In this document: positions 47,008 through 55,613 of the stretch, piece after piece
Numbering within the stretch: position 1 is the first letter of the stretch
How the letters are laid out: each line of letters starts with the position of its first letter
Assembly: GCF_002549795.1 (NCBI RefSeq)
Contig: NZ_CP021435.1
Location: 744,001-808,000 of the forward strand
Reading direction: 5' to 3'
Source of the DNA: Halomonas beimenensis
GTDB lineage: Bacteria > Pseudomonadota > Gammaproteobacteria > Pseudomonadales > Halomonadaceae
DNA length: 64,000 nt
The notes under the pieces: generated by a model
Seen by the model: only the letters and a program-made list of their open reading frames with translations
Database searches by the model: none
Told to the model about the DNA's origin: nothing
Translations under genes and position numbers: made by a program

Positions 47008-47473
47008 ACGTCGCGTCGCCCGATCGCCGTCCCGGGGGGCGCCGTCATCGGCCCGGCGTCTCGCCGAGGGACTCGGTCTGGCCGGATTGCTGCCCTTCGG
47101 GGGCGCCCTGGCGGCGGCCTGGCTGGCCCCGACCTTCTGGCAGTTGCTCGCCATCCAGGCGTTTCTGGCCTATGGCGCCCTGATCCTTTCCTTCCTCGGC
47201 GGTGTCCACTGGGGGCTGGCCCTGGCGCATGGCCAGCGGCATCGCCTCGTCGCGGGAATCCTGCCGAGCCTGGTCGCCTGGCCGTCGCTGCTGATCGATG
47301 CGCGGCTCGGCGCCTGGATCCTGCTGGTCGGCTTCCTCGCGTTGCGGGCCTACGAGGCCGGGCCTGGCGCGCCGGGACTGCCGGCCTGGTACCGCCGCCT
47401 GCGAACGCGGCTGACCCTGGTGGTGGCGGCCTGCCACCTGGGGGTGATCGCTCGCCTCCTGCTACTGGTCTGA
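47004..47473 (+). pseudogene. DUF3429 family membrane protein, frameshifted near the start
   Basis: From about 47050 the frame encodes a four-to-five-helix DUF3429 protein (RLAEGLGLAGLLPFGG, LSFLGGVHWGLALAHGQ, ILPSLVAWPSLLI), but no start codon precedes it in that frame. The natural ATG at 47004 overlaps the cry stop (ATGA) in another frame. One extra G in the run of six at 47034-47039 would join MNVASPDRRPGG to APSSARRLAEGL. So the gene is broken by a one-base loss, misread in sequencing, or uses -1 slippage. DUF3429 genes often follow cryptochromes. Confidence 0.75.
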
Positions 47474-47527
47474 GACGGCGTTCTGGGCGATCATCGGGGC
47501 CCCGATATCGCTCAGGATGTTGTCTCC

Positions 47528-48766
47528 ATGATGCCTCGCTTGCTCCTTCCCGCCCTGATCGGCCTGGCGCTGGCGATCTGCCAGGGGGTCGCCGTCGATC
47601 AGGCCTCGGCCGCCGCCGAGGCGTCACCGGTCGCCGACTCCCGGGATTTCGCGGCCTGGCGGGCGGACTTTCGGCGCCGTGCCCTGGAGGAGGGCATCGA
47701 CGAGGCCGTCCTGGCGCCCGCCCTGGAGGCCATGCGCTACCGTCCCCGGGTCATCGAGCTCGACCGCCATCAACCGGAGTTCGTGAGGCCCATCTGGGAG
47801 TACCTGGACGCCGCCGTATCGCCGACCCGGGTCCGCAACGGCCGCGCTCGACTGGCGGAACACCAGGCGAGCGCAGCGCGAGCGGCCGAGCGCCATGGGG
47901 TCCCCGCGGAGGTCCTGGTGGCCATCTGGGGGATCGAGAGCAGTTACGGTGCCTACCTGGGGGACTTCTCGACCCTCGATGCCCTGGGCACCCTGGCCTT
48001 CGAGGGGCGGCGGCGCGACTTCGCCCGCGGGGAGCTGCTCGACGCCCTGCGGATCCTCGAGGCCGGCGACGTCACCCCCGGGCGCATGGTCGGGTCCTGG
48101 GCCGGCGCCATGGGCCACACCCAGTTCCTGCCCTCCAGCTACCTGGCCTATGCGGTGGACGCCGATGGCGACGGCCGCCGTGACATCTGGGCCAGCATCC
48201 CCGACGTGCTGGCCTCCACCGCCCACTATCTCGATCGCGCCGGCTGGCGCATGGACGAGCCCTGGGGCGCGGAGGTCGTGTTGCCGCCCGGCTTCGATCA
48301 TGCCCAGGCGGACGGGGCGCTTCGCCGTTCCTCCGCCGAGTGGGCGGCCCTGGGGGTGCGTGGCGTCGACGGAGGCCCCTTGCCGCGCCTCGAGGAGGCG
48401 GCGCGGACCGCGCCGGCGGGGGCCCGGGGGCCGGCCTTCCTGGTCGGCGACAACTTCCGGGTGATCCGCCGCTACAACAACGCCACCAGCTATGCCCTGG
48501 CCGTGAGCACCCTGTCCGACGTCATCGCCGGCCGCCCCGGCATACGCGGTGACTGGCCCCGTGAGGAGCCGGCGCTCAGGCAGGAGCAGGTGCGCGAGCT
48601 GCAGCGTCGGCTCAATGCCCGCGGCTTCGAGGTCGGCGCCGCGGACGGCATCCTGGGCCCCAACACGCGTCGGGGGCTGCGCGCCTTCCAGCGCGAGGTC
48701 GGGGTGACCCCGGACGGCTTCGCGACCCTCGGCCTGCTGGAGCGGCTGCGGAGGCTCGATCCATGA
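47528..48766 (+). CDS. Lytic murein transglycosylase (MltB/SltB family) with peptidoglycan-binding domain
   Basis: A 412-residue exported enzyme that cleaves the glycan strand to form anhydro-muramic ends. A signal peptide (about residues 1-28, ending SAAAEA) precedes a catalytic domain with WGIESSYGAYLG (catalytic Glu) and GSWAGAMGHTQFLPSSYLAYAVDADGDGRRDIW, then a C-terminal PG_binding_1 repeat (VRELQRRLNARGFEVGAADGILGPNTRRGLRAFQ). There is no lipobox Cys, so it is probably soluble in the periplasm. The start overlaps two adjacent ATGs (47528, 47531). The next gene overlaps by four bases. Confidence 0.93.
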   Translation: MMPRLLLPALIGLALAICQGVAVDQASAAAEASPVADSRDFAAWRADFRRRALEEGIDEAVLAPALEAMRYRPRVIELDRHQPEFVRPIWEYLDAAVSPTRVRNGRARLAEHQASAARAAERHGVPAEVLVAIWGIESSYGAYLGDFSTLDALGTLAFEGRRRDFARGELLDALRILEAGDVTPGRMVGSWAGAMGHTQFLPSSYLAYAVDADGDGRRDIWASIPDVLASTAHYLDRAGWRMDEPWGAEVVLPPGFDHAQADGALRRSSAEWAALGVRGVDGGPLPRLEEAARTAPAGARGPAFLVGDNFRVIRRYNNATSYALAVSTLSDVIAGRPGIRGDWPREEPALRQEQVRELQRRLNARGFEVGAADGILGPNTRRGLRAFQREVGVTPDGFATLGLLERLRRLDP

Positions 48767-49293
48767 GACGCCTCGGTGTCCTGGTGCTGGCCCTGTGGTC
48801 GGCCCTGGCCCCGGCCGACGAGCCCGAGCGGGTGGTCGGGTGGGTCGAGCGGGTCGCCCTGATGCCCTGGGGGGCGGTCCTCGAGGCCAAGCTGGACAGC
48901 GGCGCCCGCACCTCCTCGCTGGATGCCCGGGACCTCGCGACCTTCGACCGGGAGGGCGAGCCCTGGGTACGCTTCCGGCTGCGCCTGGAAGACGCGGCGG
49001 CCGGGGAGACCCTGTCGGTGACCCTGGAGCGGCCGTTGCAGCGCGACATGACGGTGCGCGGCGCCGGGGGACGGGACGAGCGTCCGGTGGTGCTGCTCGA
49101 GGTCTGCGTGGACGGGGTGCGCTACGAGGAGGAGTTCAGCCTGCGTGACCGTTCGGCCATGACCTACCCGATGCTGCTGGGGCGGCGCACCATCGGCCAC
49201 CTCGGCCGTCTCGACGTGGCCCGCACCCACCTGACCGAGCCCCGTTGCGACGAGGACTCGCCCTTGATCCCCCATCGGCCCGACGCAGAATAG
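48763..49293 (+). CDS. Retropepsin-like aspartic peptidase (COG4067, RimB-type)
   Basis: A 176-residue protein, signal peptide about residues 1-18 (LVLALWSALAPADEP). The catalytic LDSGARTSSL is the D-[ST]-G-A retropepsin core, with the conserved second half MLLGRRTIGHLG. Databases label the family 'ATP-dependent zinc protease', but the active site is aspartic. It overlaps the transglycosylase by four bases (ATGA), which suggests a periplasmic cell-wall job, by inference. Confidence 0.85.
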   Translation: MRRLGVLVLALWSALAPADEPERVVGWVERVALMPWGAVLEAKLDSGARTSSLDARDLATFDREGEPWVRFRLRLEDAAAGETLSVTLERPLQRDMTVRGAGGRDERPVVLLEVCVDGVRYEEEFSLRDRSAMTYPMLLGRRTIGHLGRLDVARTHLTEPRCDEDSPLIPHRPDAE

Positions 49294-49301
49294 CGGTTGG
49301 A

Positions 49302-50015
49302 TCAGAAGAGTCGGGCGAGCAGGGCGGTCACCGCCGTCTCCACGCGGAGGATGCGCGGGCCCAGGTGGATCCCCCGGCAGCCGGCCTCGAGCAGGCGCTC
49401 CACTTCCCAGGGAATGAAGCCGCCTTCCGGCCCCACCACCAGCAAGGTCTCGCGGTCGATGCCCCGCGGGCAGTCGTCCGGCATGCCGGGATGGGCCAGC
49501 AGTCCCTGGCGCCCGACGAGCAACCCCGGCAGGGTGTCCTCGACGAAGGGACGGAACCCCTTGGCCAGGGTCACCGAGGGCATGCGGGTGTCCCTGGCCT
49601 GTTCGAGCCCCAGCACCAGGTGGCGGCGGATCTTGGCCTCGGACAGCTCCGGCGACTGCCAGTAGCTCTTCTCGACCCGACGGGTATTGAGCAGCGTCAG
49701 CGCCTTCACCCCCAGCGCCGTGACATGTTCCAGGGTGCGGGCCAGCATCCGCGGCCGCGGCAGCGCCAGCACCAGGTGGACCGGCAGGGGCGGCGGCGGC
49801 GCCTGGTCGAGGCCGGCGATGTCGAACACCGCCTCCCGGTCGTCGAGCGACAGCAGCGCGCCCCGCCCCAGGGCGCCGTTCTCGATGCCCAGGGTCATGA
49901 CGTCGCCGCTCCGGGCCCGGTGGACCTCCCTCAGGTGGGCGAGCCGGCGCGGCTCGCGGACCCTGGCCAGGTGGTGGTTCTCGATGTCGTCGGGCGAGAG
50001 CAGGATCAGGTTCAT
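49302..50015 (-). CDS. rsmE: 16S rRNA (uracil-1498 N3) methyltransferase RsmE
   Basis: A 237-residue SPOUT methyltransferase with an N-terminal PUA-like domain (HHLARVREPRRLAHLREVHRARSGDV) and the knot region VVGPEGGFIPWEVERLLEAG, LGPRILRVETAVTALL. It methylates U1498 in helix 44 of 16S rRNA. The start at 50015 (MNLILLSPDD) is preferred to an in-frame ATG at 50066. It is divergent from phaR and converges with the peptidase gene. Confidence 0.93.
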   Translation of the reverse strand: MNLILLSPDDIENHHLARVREPRRLAHLREVHRARSGDVMTLGIENGALGRGALLSLDDREAVFDIAGLDQAPPPPLPVHLVLALPRPRMLARTLEHVTALGVKALTLLNTRRVEKSYWQSPELSEAKIRRHLVLGLEQARDTRMPSVTLAKGFRPFVEDTLPGLLVGRQGLLAHPGMPDDCPRGIDRETLLVVGPEGGFIPWEVERLLEAGCRGIHLGPRILRVETAVTALLARLF

Positions 50016-50119
50016 GGGGCCTCGTGGTGCCGGTATGCCTTGCATGGCGGGTGGCGCGGTGCACAATACTCGTAAAGGGACGGGCGTCCGCCCGTCCGAG
50101 ACGAACGAGGAGCAGCGCC

Positions 50120-50569
50120 GTGCGCGTGATTCGCAAGTATGCCAACCGCAGGCTCTATGATACCGAACAGAGCCGTTATGTGACCCTCGAGGACCTGCGC
50201 CAGCTGATCCTCGACGAGGTGCCCTTCCGGGTCGAGGACGCCAAGACCGGGGAGGACCTGACCCGCACCATCCTGCTCTCCATCATCATCGAGCAGGAAC
50301 AGGCCGACGGCGATGCCCAGGTGTTCTCCAACGACCTGCTGGCGCAGTTCATCCGGGTCTACAACATGGCCCAGCCGCTGCCGTTGTCCCGTTACCTGGA
50401 GCAGGGGACCCGGCTGATGCTGGAGCAGCAGAAGCACATGCAGGACCAGTGGCAGCAGGCCATGCGCCACACGCCCATGGAGATGATGCGCGAGCTGGCC
50501 GAGGAGAACATGCGTTTCTGGCAGCAGAATTTCGGCACGCCCGGCCGCAAGGACGACGACGACGCCTGA
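50120..50569 (+). CDS. phaR: PHB synthesis repressor PhaR-like regulator
   Basis: A 149-residue protein with the N-terminal DNA-binding domain VIRKYANRRLYDTEQSRYVTLEDL and a following PHB-accumulation domain (QFIRVYNMAQPLPLSRYLEQGT). PhaR binds polyhydroxyalkanoate granules and represses phasin genes. The GTG at 50120 is chosen because GAGGAG lies eight bases upstream; the open frame extends further without a good site. No phaC or phasin gene is in this window. The C-terminus is acidic (GRKDDDDA). Confidence 0.9.
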   Translation: MRVIRKYANRRLYDTEQSRYVTLEDLRQLILDEVPFRVEDAKTGEDLTRTILLSIIIEQEQADGDAQVFSNDLLAQFIRVYNMAQPLPLSRYLEQGTRLMLEQQKHMQDQWQQAMRHTPMEMMRELAEENMRFWQQNFGTPGRKDDDDA

Positions 50570-50650
50570 GGCGCCCCGGGGCGGCGTAGCCGGCCGGATT
50601 CTGACATAATGCCGCGACGTTTTTCCCCCGGTAGTGAGGTAGAGCAGCGG

Positions 50651-51940
50651 ATGAAGGTTCTGATCATCGGCGGCGGTGGCCGCGAACATGCCCTGGCCTG
50701 GAAGGTCGCCCAGTCCCCACGGGTCGAGACCGTCTATGTGGCGCCGGGCAACGCCGGGACCGCCCGTGAGCCCGGTCTCGAGAACGTGGCCATCGGCGCC
50801 GAGGACCTGGACGGCCTGGTGCGTTTCGCCCGGGACGAGGCCGTCGAGCTGACCATCGTCGGCCCCGAGGCGCCGCTGGTGGCCGGCGTGGTGGACCGTT
50901 TCCGGGAGGCGGGACTGGCGATCTTCGGGCCCACCGCCGGGGCGGCCCAGCTCGAGGGCTCCAAGGCCTTCACCAAGGACTTCCTGGCCCGTCACGCCAT
51001 CCCCTCCGCGGAGTACCGCACCTTCGTGGCCGTGGAACCGGCACTCGCCTATCTCGCCGAGAAGGGCGCGCCCATCGTCATCAAGGCCGACGGTCTGGCC
51101 GCCGGCAAGGGCGTGATCGTGGCCATGACCCAGGAAGAGGCCGAGGCCGCGGTGCGCGACATGCTCGAGGCCAATGCCTTCGGCGACGCCGGTGCCCGGG
51201 TGGTCATCGAGGACTTCCTCGAGGGCGAGGAGGCCAGCTTCATCGTCATGGTCGACGGCGACACGGTGCTGCCCATGGCCACCAGCCAGGATCACAAGCG
51301 CGCCTACGACGACGACCAGGGCCCCAATACCGGGGGCATGGGCGCCTATTCCCCGGCGCCGGTGGTCACCGGCGAGGTCTTCGAGCGGATCATGGATCGG
51401 GTCATCCGGCCCACGGTGCAGGGCATGGCCGAGGAAGGGCACCCCTACACCGGTTTCCTTTACGCCGGCCTGATGATCGACGACCAGGGCAACCCCCGGG
51501 TGATCGAGTACAACTGCCGCTTCGGCGATCCCGAGACCCAGCCGATCATGCTGCGCCTGACCTCCGATCTCGCCGAGCTGTGCCTGGCCGGGGCCCGTGG
51601 CGAGCTGGCCGGCCACCGCTGCGACTGGGACGAACGCGCCGCCGTGTGGGTGGTGATGGCCGCCGGCGGCTATCCCGGCGGCTACCGCAAGGGCGACGCC
51701 ATCCAGGGGCTGGTCGCCGCCGAGAGCACCGGCTGCAAGGTCTTCCATGCCGGCACCGCCGAGGGCGAGGATGGCGAGGTGGTCACCGCCGGCGGCCGGG
51801 TGCTTTGCGTCACCGCCCTGGGCGAGGGCGTCTTTGCGGCTCGCGAGCTGGCCTATCGCGGCGTGGCCGAGATCCACTGGCCGGACGCCTTCTATCGCCG
51901 CGACATCGCCCATCGCGCCATCGCCCGCGAGCAGGGTTGA
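50651..51940 (+). CDS. purD: Phosphoribosylamine-glycine ligase
   Basis: A 429-residue ATP-grasp enzyme for the second step of purine synthesis, joining glycine to phosphoribosylamine. Landmarks are [68 protein letters not shown] and [12 protein letters not shown]. Start at 50651, where the family N-terminus begins. CATAAT at 50605-50610 is a possible -10. purH is not in the window, so this is a single-gene unit. Confidence 0.96.
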   Translation: MKVLIIGGGGREHALAWKVAQSPRVETVYVAPGNAGTAREPGLENVAIGAEDLDGLVRFARDEAVELTIVGPEAPLVAGVVDRFREAGLAIFGPTAGAAQLEGSKAFTKDFLARHAIPSAEYRTFVAVEPALAYLAEKGAPIVIKADGLAAGKGVIVAMTQEEAEAAVRDMLEANAFGDAGARVVIEDFLEGEEASFIVMVDGDTVLPMATSQDHKRAYDDDQGPNTGGMGAYSPAPVVTGEVFERIMDRVIRPTVQGMAEEGHPYTGFLYAGLMIDDQGNPRVIEYNCRFGDPETQPIMLRLTSDLAELCLAGARGELAGHRCDWDERAAVWVVMAAGGYPGGYRKGDAIQGLVAAESTGCKVFHAGTAEGEDGEVVTAGGRVLCVTALGEGVFAARELAYRGVAEIHWPDAFYRRDIAHRAIAREQG

Positions 51941-51975
51941 GCCGAGCCGCCCGAGAACAACGACAAGGAGGCTGC

Positions 51976-52410
51976 ATGGAGCGCGTCAGACTGGAGTTCC
52001 CCGAGGCGGACGTCCGGCACCGTCATCCGCTGACGGTGCGCGTCACCGACATGAACTATGGCCATCACCTGGGCCATGACGCCCTGGTGTCGCTGCTCCA
52101 CGAGGCCCGGATCGCGGCGCTCGCCGACCTGGGACTGATCGAGTACGACATGGGAGGCTACCCCAGCGTGGTGGCGGATCTCGCCGTGCAATACCAGGCC
52201 GAGGCCCGCTGGCCGGAGGCGCTGGTGGTGGACACCGCCATTCCCGAGCCAGGGCGTCGTGCGATCACCGTCTATCACCGCGTGCGCCGCGAGGCGGACG
52301 AGCTGGTCGTGGCCACGGCGCGGCTCAACCTGATGCTGGTGGATCCCGGCACGGGGCGTCCCGTGGCGATTCCCCCGGCGGTTCGCCAAAGGCTGATGGG
52401 AGCGGGCTGA
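51976..52410 (+). CDS. Hotdog-fold thioesterase (acyl-CoA thioesterase/4HBT-like)
   Basis: A 144-residue protein with TDMNYGHHLGHDALVSLLHEARIAAL, the 4HBT-type segment in which Asp/Asn and Glu near YGHHLGHD could be catalytic, and a later VVADLAVQYQAEA strand. The substrate is unknown. AAGGAGG lies five bases upstream of ATG. The stop and the prkB start share one base. Confidence 0.85.
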   Translation: MERVRLEFPEADVRHRHPLTVRVTDMNYGHHLGHDALVSLLHEARIAALADLGLIEYDMGGYPSVVADLAVQYQAEARWPEALVVDTAIPEPGRRAITVYHRVRREADELVVATARLNLMLVDPGTGRPVAIPPAVRQRLMGAG

Positions 52411-53282
52411 TGTCACGGGAGTATCCGATCATCGCCGTGACCGGCTCCTCCGGGGCCGGCACCACCACGGTCAAGCGCACCTTCGAGCGGATGTTCGCCC
52501 GGGAGGACCTGCACGCCGCCTTCGTCGACGGCGACGCCTTCCATCGCTATACCCGCCAGGAACTGGCACGGATCTTCCGCGAGGAACCCGAGCGCAAGGA
52601 CAAGCTGTCGCACTTCGCCGTGGAGGCGAACCTGCTCGATCGCCTGGAGGAGCTCTTCCAGGAATACGGCGAGCACGGTACCGGCACCTATCGCCATTAC
52701 ATCCACGCCGAAGACAAGTCGATGATCGAGGCCGGCTACCAGGTCGGCACCTTCACCGAGTGGCAGCCCCTGCCCAGCGGCACCGACCTGCTGTTCTACG
52801 AGGGCCTCCACGGGGGGCTGGTCACCGCCGACCACGACATCGCCCGGCACGTCGATCTGCTGGTCGGGGTGGCCCCGACCATGAACCTGGAGTGGATCCA
52901 GAAGATCGATCGCGACATGCGCTATCGCGGCTACTCCCAGGAAGCGGTCATCGACACCATCCTGGGCCGGATGGACGACTACGTGCGCTACATCCAGCCG
53001 CAGTTCTCGCGGACCCATATCAACTTCCAGCGGGTGCCCACGGTGGACACCTCCAACCCCTTCGAGGTGCAGGACATCCCCACCGACGCCGAGTCCTTCG
53101 TGGTGATCCGTTTCCGGGATCCGGCCACGGTGGACTTCCCCTACCTGCTGGCGATGATCCAGGATGCCTTCATGAGCCGCCCCCATACCCTGGTGGTGCC
53201 GGGGTCCCGGATGCCGCTGGCCATGGAACTGATCCTCGGGCCGCTGGTGCGCCACCTGCTGGCCCAGCGGCGCTTCCGCTGA
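52410..53282 (+). CDS. prkB: Phosphoribulokinase-like protein (PrkB)
   Basis: A 290-residue P-loop kinase of the phosphoribulokinase family: GSSGAGTTTVKRTFERMF (Walker A), DGDAFHRYTRQEL, YRHYIHAED, LLFYEGLHGGLV (catalytic Asp/Glu region) and KIDRDMRYRGYSQEAVIDTILGRM. True phosphoribulokinases make ribulose 1,5-bisphosphate for Rubisco. No Rubisco or Calvin genes are near, so, as with E. coli prkB, the physiological role is unknown. It is coupled to the thioesterase gene (one-base overlap) and followed by the HIT gene after 35 bp. Confidence 0.92.
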   Translation: MSREYPIIAVTGSSGAGTTTVKRTFERMFAREDLHAAFVDGDAFHRYTRQELARIFREEPERKDKLSHFAVEANLLDRLEELFQEYGEHGTGTYRHYIHAEDKSMIEAGYQVGTFTEWQPLPSGTDLLFYEGLHGGLVTADHDIARHVDLLVGVAPTMNLEWIQKIDRDMRYRGYSQEAVIDTILGRMDDYVRYIQPQFSRTHINFQRVPTVDTSNPFEVQDIPTDAESFVVIRFRDPATVDFPYLLAMIQDAFMSRPHTLVVPGSRMPLAMELILGPLVRHLLAQRRFR

Positions 53283-53317
53283 GCCCCTTCCCGCCAACCG
53301 TCGAGGAGCTTGACCCC

Positions 53318-53662
53318 ATGGATTGCCTGTTCTGCAAGATCATCGATCGCGAGATTCCCGCCGACATCGTCTACGAGGACGACGAGGTCCTGGCCTTCAA
53401 CGACATCAACCCCCAGGCCCCGACCCACATGTTGATCGTGCCCAAGCGGCACATCGCCACCCTCAACGACATCGAGGAGGACGGCGACCTGGCCCTGGTG
53501 GGGCGCCTGCAGTTCACCGCCGCCAAGCTGGCCAGGCAGGAAGGCTTCGCCGAGGACGGCTACCGGGTGGTGATGAACTGCAATGAGCAGGGCGGCCAGA
53601 CCGTCTATCATATCCACATGCACCTGATGGGCGGTCGACGCTTTACCTGGCCGGCTGGGTAG
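53318..53662 (+). CDS. hinT: HIT-family purine nucleoside phosphoramidase HinT
   Basis: A 114-residue HIT protein: MDCLFCKIIDREIPADIVYED, DINPQAPTHMLIVPKRH, and the nucleotide-binding triad YHIHMHLMGGRRFTWPAG with HxHxH. HinT hydrolyses AMP-linked phosphoramidates. GAGGAG lies upstream of the start. The short 15-bp tandem repeat follows. Confidence 0.95.
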   Translation: MDCLFCKIIDREIPADIVYEDDEVLAFNDINPQAPTHMLIVPKRHIATLNDIEEDGDLALVGRLQFTAAKLARQEGFAEDGYRVVMNCNEQGGQTVYHIHMHLMGGRRFTWPAG

Positions 53663-53706
53663 TCGGCAACCTGCGGTTCGCCGCACGCTCCAGGCGCTCG
53701 ACGCAT

Positions 53707-53750
53707 CGGGTGCATCCACACCGGGTGCATCCACACCGGGTGCATCCCTC
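53707..53750. repeat. Three-copy 15-bp tandem repeat
   Basis: The unit CGGGTGCATCCACAC begins at 53707, 53722 and 53737, with the last copy diverging at its end. It lies between hinT and coq7, outside coding sequence. Confidence 0.9.
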
Positions 53751-53843
53751 GGCGCCGCCCACCGGGCGGCGTCGCCGCGTCCGGAACTGCCCCACCCGCG
53801 GTGACTCGGTTACAATGGCGTCACCATGAATCCAGGGGGTGTC

Positions 53844-54488
53844 ATGAACCGCCAGTATTCCCGCACCGATGACCTGGTGCGCCAGTTCGATGCCGTCCTG
53901 CGGACCCTGGTGCCCCGGGCGGCCCAGGCCTCGCGTCCCTCCCCGGCCACGCCGGAGGTACGCGACGAGGACATGGGCGACGCCGAGCGTCGCCATGCCG
54001 AGGGACTGATGCGCATCAACCACACCGGCGAGGTCTGCGCCCAGGCGCTCTACCAGGGGCAGGGCCTGACCGCCAAGCTGCCCGAGATCCGGCACCAGAT
54101 GGAGGAAGCCGCCCAGGAGGAGATCGACCACCTGGCCTGGTGCGAGGACCGCATCACCGAGCTGGGCGGCCATACCAGCCGCCTCAATCCGCTGTTCTAC
54201 GCCGCCTCCTTCGGCCTCGGGGCCCTGGCGGGAGCGGTCGGCGACCGGGTCAGCCTGGGCTTCGTGGCGGCCACCGAGGAGCAGGTGGGACGCCATCTGG
54301 ACGCCCACATGGACGCGCTGCCGCCGGGCGACCATCGCTCCCGGGCGGTGCTGCGCCAGATGGCCATCGATGAGGCCCACCACGCCGAGCAGGCGCTGGC
54401 GGCCGGCGGCGTCCGCTTCCCGGCCCCGGTCAAGGCCGGCATGACGCTGGCCTCCAGGGTGATGACCAGATCCGTGTACAAGCTTTAA
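53844..54488 (+). CDS. coq7: Coq7-type 2-polyprenyl-3-methyl-6-methoxy-benzoquinone hydroxylase
   Basis: A 214-residue di-iron hydroxylase for the final ring hydroxylation in ubiquinone synthesis. The four-helix carboxylate motif is seen in [45 protein letters not shown] and DEAHHAEQA, giving the E/ExxH ligands. The start at 53844 has AGGGGGT upstream and matches the family start; an in-frame ATG at 53826 is possible. TACAAT at 53811-53816 may be the -10. It is the Coq7 alternative to UbiF. Confidence 0.93.
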   Translation: MNRQYSRTDDLVRQFDAVLRTLVPRAAQASRPSPATPEVRDEDMGDAERRHAEGLMRINHTGEVCAQALYQGQGLTAKLPEIRHQMEEAAQEEIDHLAWCEDRITELGGHTSRLNPLFYAASFGLGALAGAVGDRVSLGFVAATEEQVGRHLDAHMDALPPGDHRSRAVLRQMAIDEAHHAEQALAAGGVRFPAPVKAGMTLASRVMTRSVYKL

Positions 54489-54585
54489 GCTTGAAGCCGG
54501 AAGCTGGAAGAAACCCCGAAGACAGAACCCCCACCTCGGCCTTGCCTTGAAGTGGGGGTTCGCTTTTTCTTCCAGCTTCAAGCTT
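54487..54585. repeat. Inverted GAAGCTGGAAG repeat enclosing the coq7 terminator
   Basis: AAGCTTGAAGC...GCTGGAAGAAA (54487-54513) is the inverse of TTTTTCTTCCAGCTTCAAGCTT (54564-54585); the left arm carries about a five-base insertion. The same word occurs at 25681-25697. The arms flank a GC-rich terminator stem. Confidence 0.75.
54525..54568 (+). terminator. Rho-independent terminator of coq7
   Basis: GAACCCCCAC (54525-54534) pairs with GTGGGGGTTC (54552-54561) around a 17-base loop, followed by GCTTTTT to 54568. The hairpin sits inside the larger inverted repeat. Confidence 0.85.
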
Positions 54586-54598
54586 ACGGCTTACAGCT

Positions 54599-54635
54599 CC
54601 CGCCTTGAGGCCGGCATTGCCGGCCTCAAGGCGGG
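54599..54635 (-). terminator. 17-base palindrome directly after speD
   Basis: A perfect 17-base stem (CCCGCCTTGAGGCCGGC) with loop ATT ends one base from the speD stop codon (54636-54638). There is no T tract on the minus strand, so it may be a 3' stabilising hairpin rather than a terminator. Confidence 0.7.
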
Positions 54636-55430
54636 TCAATCCATGTTGCGCGAGTAGAAGATCTCCAGCATCTCCTTGCGCAGCCGGCCCTCGATCTCCC
54701 GGGCCTCCTCGAAGGTGATGTCACGACGCGAGGTGCCGAACAGGTAGTTGTCCAGCTCGAAGTCCTTGAGCAGCATCTTGGTGTGGAACATGTTCTCCTG
54801 GTACACGTTCACGTCCATCATCTGGTAGGCCCGCTTGGTGTCCTCGGCCAGGTAGTCCTGGATGGAGGTGATTTCGTGGTCGATGAACAGCTTCTTGCCG
54901 TTCACGTCCCGGGTGAAGCCGCGCACCCGGTAGTCCATGGTGACGATGTCGGAATCGAAGCTGTGGATCAGGTAGTTCAACGCCTTCAGCGGGCTGATCT
55001 GGCCGCAGGTGGAGACGTCGATGTCCAGGCGGAAGGTGCTGATGCCGTTGTCCGGGTGGGACTCCGGATAGCTGTGCACCGTGACGTGGCTCTTGTCGAG
55101 GTGGGCCACCACGGTTTCCGGCAGCGGCCCGGGGCCGGGCTCCATCTGCTCGGGATCGGCCTCCTCCAGCTCGTGTTCGGCGATCAGGATGGTCACGCTG
55201 GCGCCGTGGGGTTCGTAATCCTGGCGAGAGATGTTCAGGACATGGGCGCCGATGATGTTGGTCACGTCCTTGAGGATCTGCGTCAGGCGCTCGGCATTGT
55301 AGAGCTCATCGATATAGTCGATGTAGGCCTTGCGCTGCTCCTCGGTCTTCGCATAGCAGATGTCGTAGATGTTGAAGCTCAAGGAGCTGGTCAGGTTGTT
55401 GAACCCGTGGAGTCGGAGATTGTCGGTCAC
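54636..55430 (-). CDS. speD: S-adenosylmethionine decarboxylase proenzyme
   Basis: A 264-residue pyruvoyl enzyme giving decarboxylated SAM for spermidine synthesis. [44 protein letters not shown] (self-cleavage at Lys-Ser in LDKSH) and [11 protein letters not shown] follow the E. coli-type enzyme closely, including total length (264). The GTG at 55430 is chosen because GGGAGG lies seven bases upstream and the ATG at 55535 lies well before the family start. A CATAAT in the upstream region is a possible -10. It converges with coq7. Confidence 0.96.
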   Translation of the reverse strand: MTDNLRLHGFNNLTSSLSFNIYDICYAKTEEQRKAYIDYIDELYNAERLTQILKDVTNIIGAHVLNISRQDYEPHGASVTILIAEHELEEADPEQMEPGPGPLPETVVAHLDKSHVTVHSYPESHPDNGISTFRLDIDVSTCGQISPLKALNYLIHSFDSDIVTMDYRVRGFTRDVNGKKLFIDHEITSIQDYLAEDTKRAYQMMDVNVYQENMFHTKMLLKDFELDNYLFGTSRRDITFEEAREIEGRLRKEMLEIFYSRNMD

Positions 55431-55613
55431 GTCCGAACCTCCCAAAGTGGCAGATGTTGTCATCCCGACGGGCGGCGCCGGAACCCCTGGCGATCGAAAG
55501 GCGCGTATTATGCACACCCCGCCATGACGGCGCATCCGCCGCGAGGCATTTTTTTCGCCGTCCGGTCGTCACCGCTCGGGTAACGCATCGGCGCCGCGGC
55601 GTCGGGGGTGCCC

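Noticed and set aside
47034-47039. A classic -1 slippery heptamer for the DUF3429 gene
   Set aside because: The codon phase over the G run (CCC GGG GGG CGC) does not give a standard X-XXY-YYZ site, and I see no strong downstream stem; a simple indel or sequencing error is more likely.
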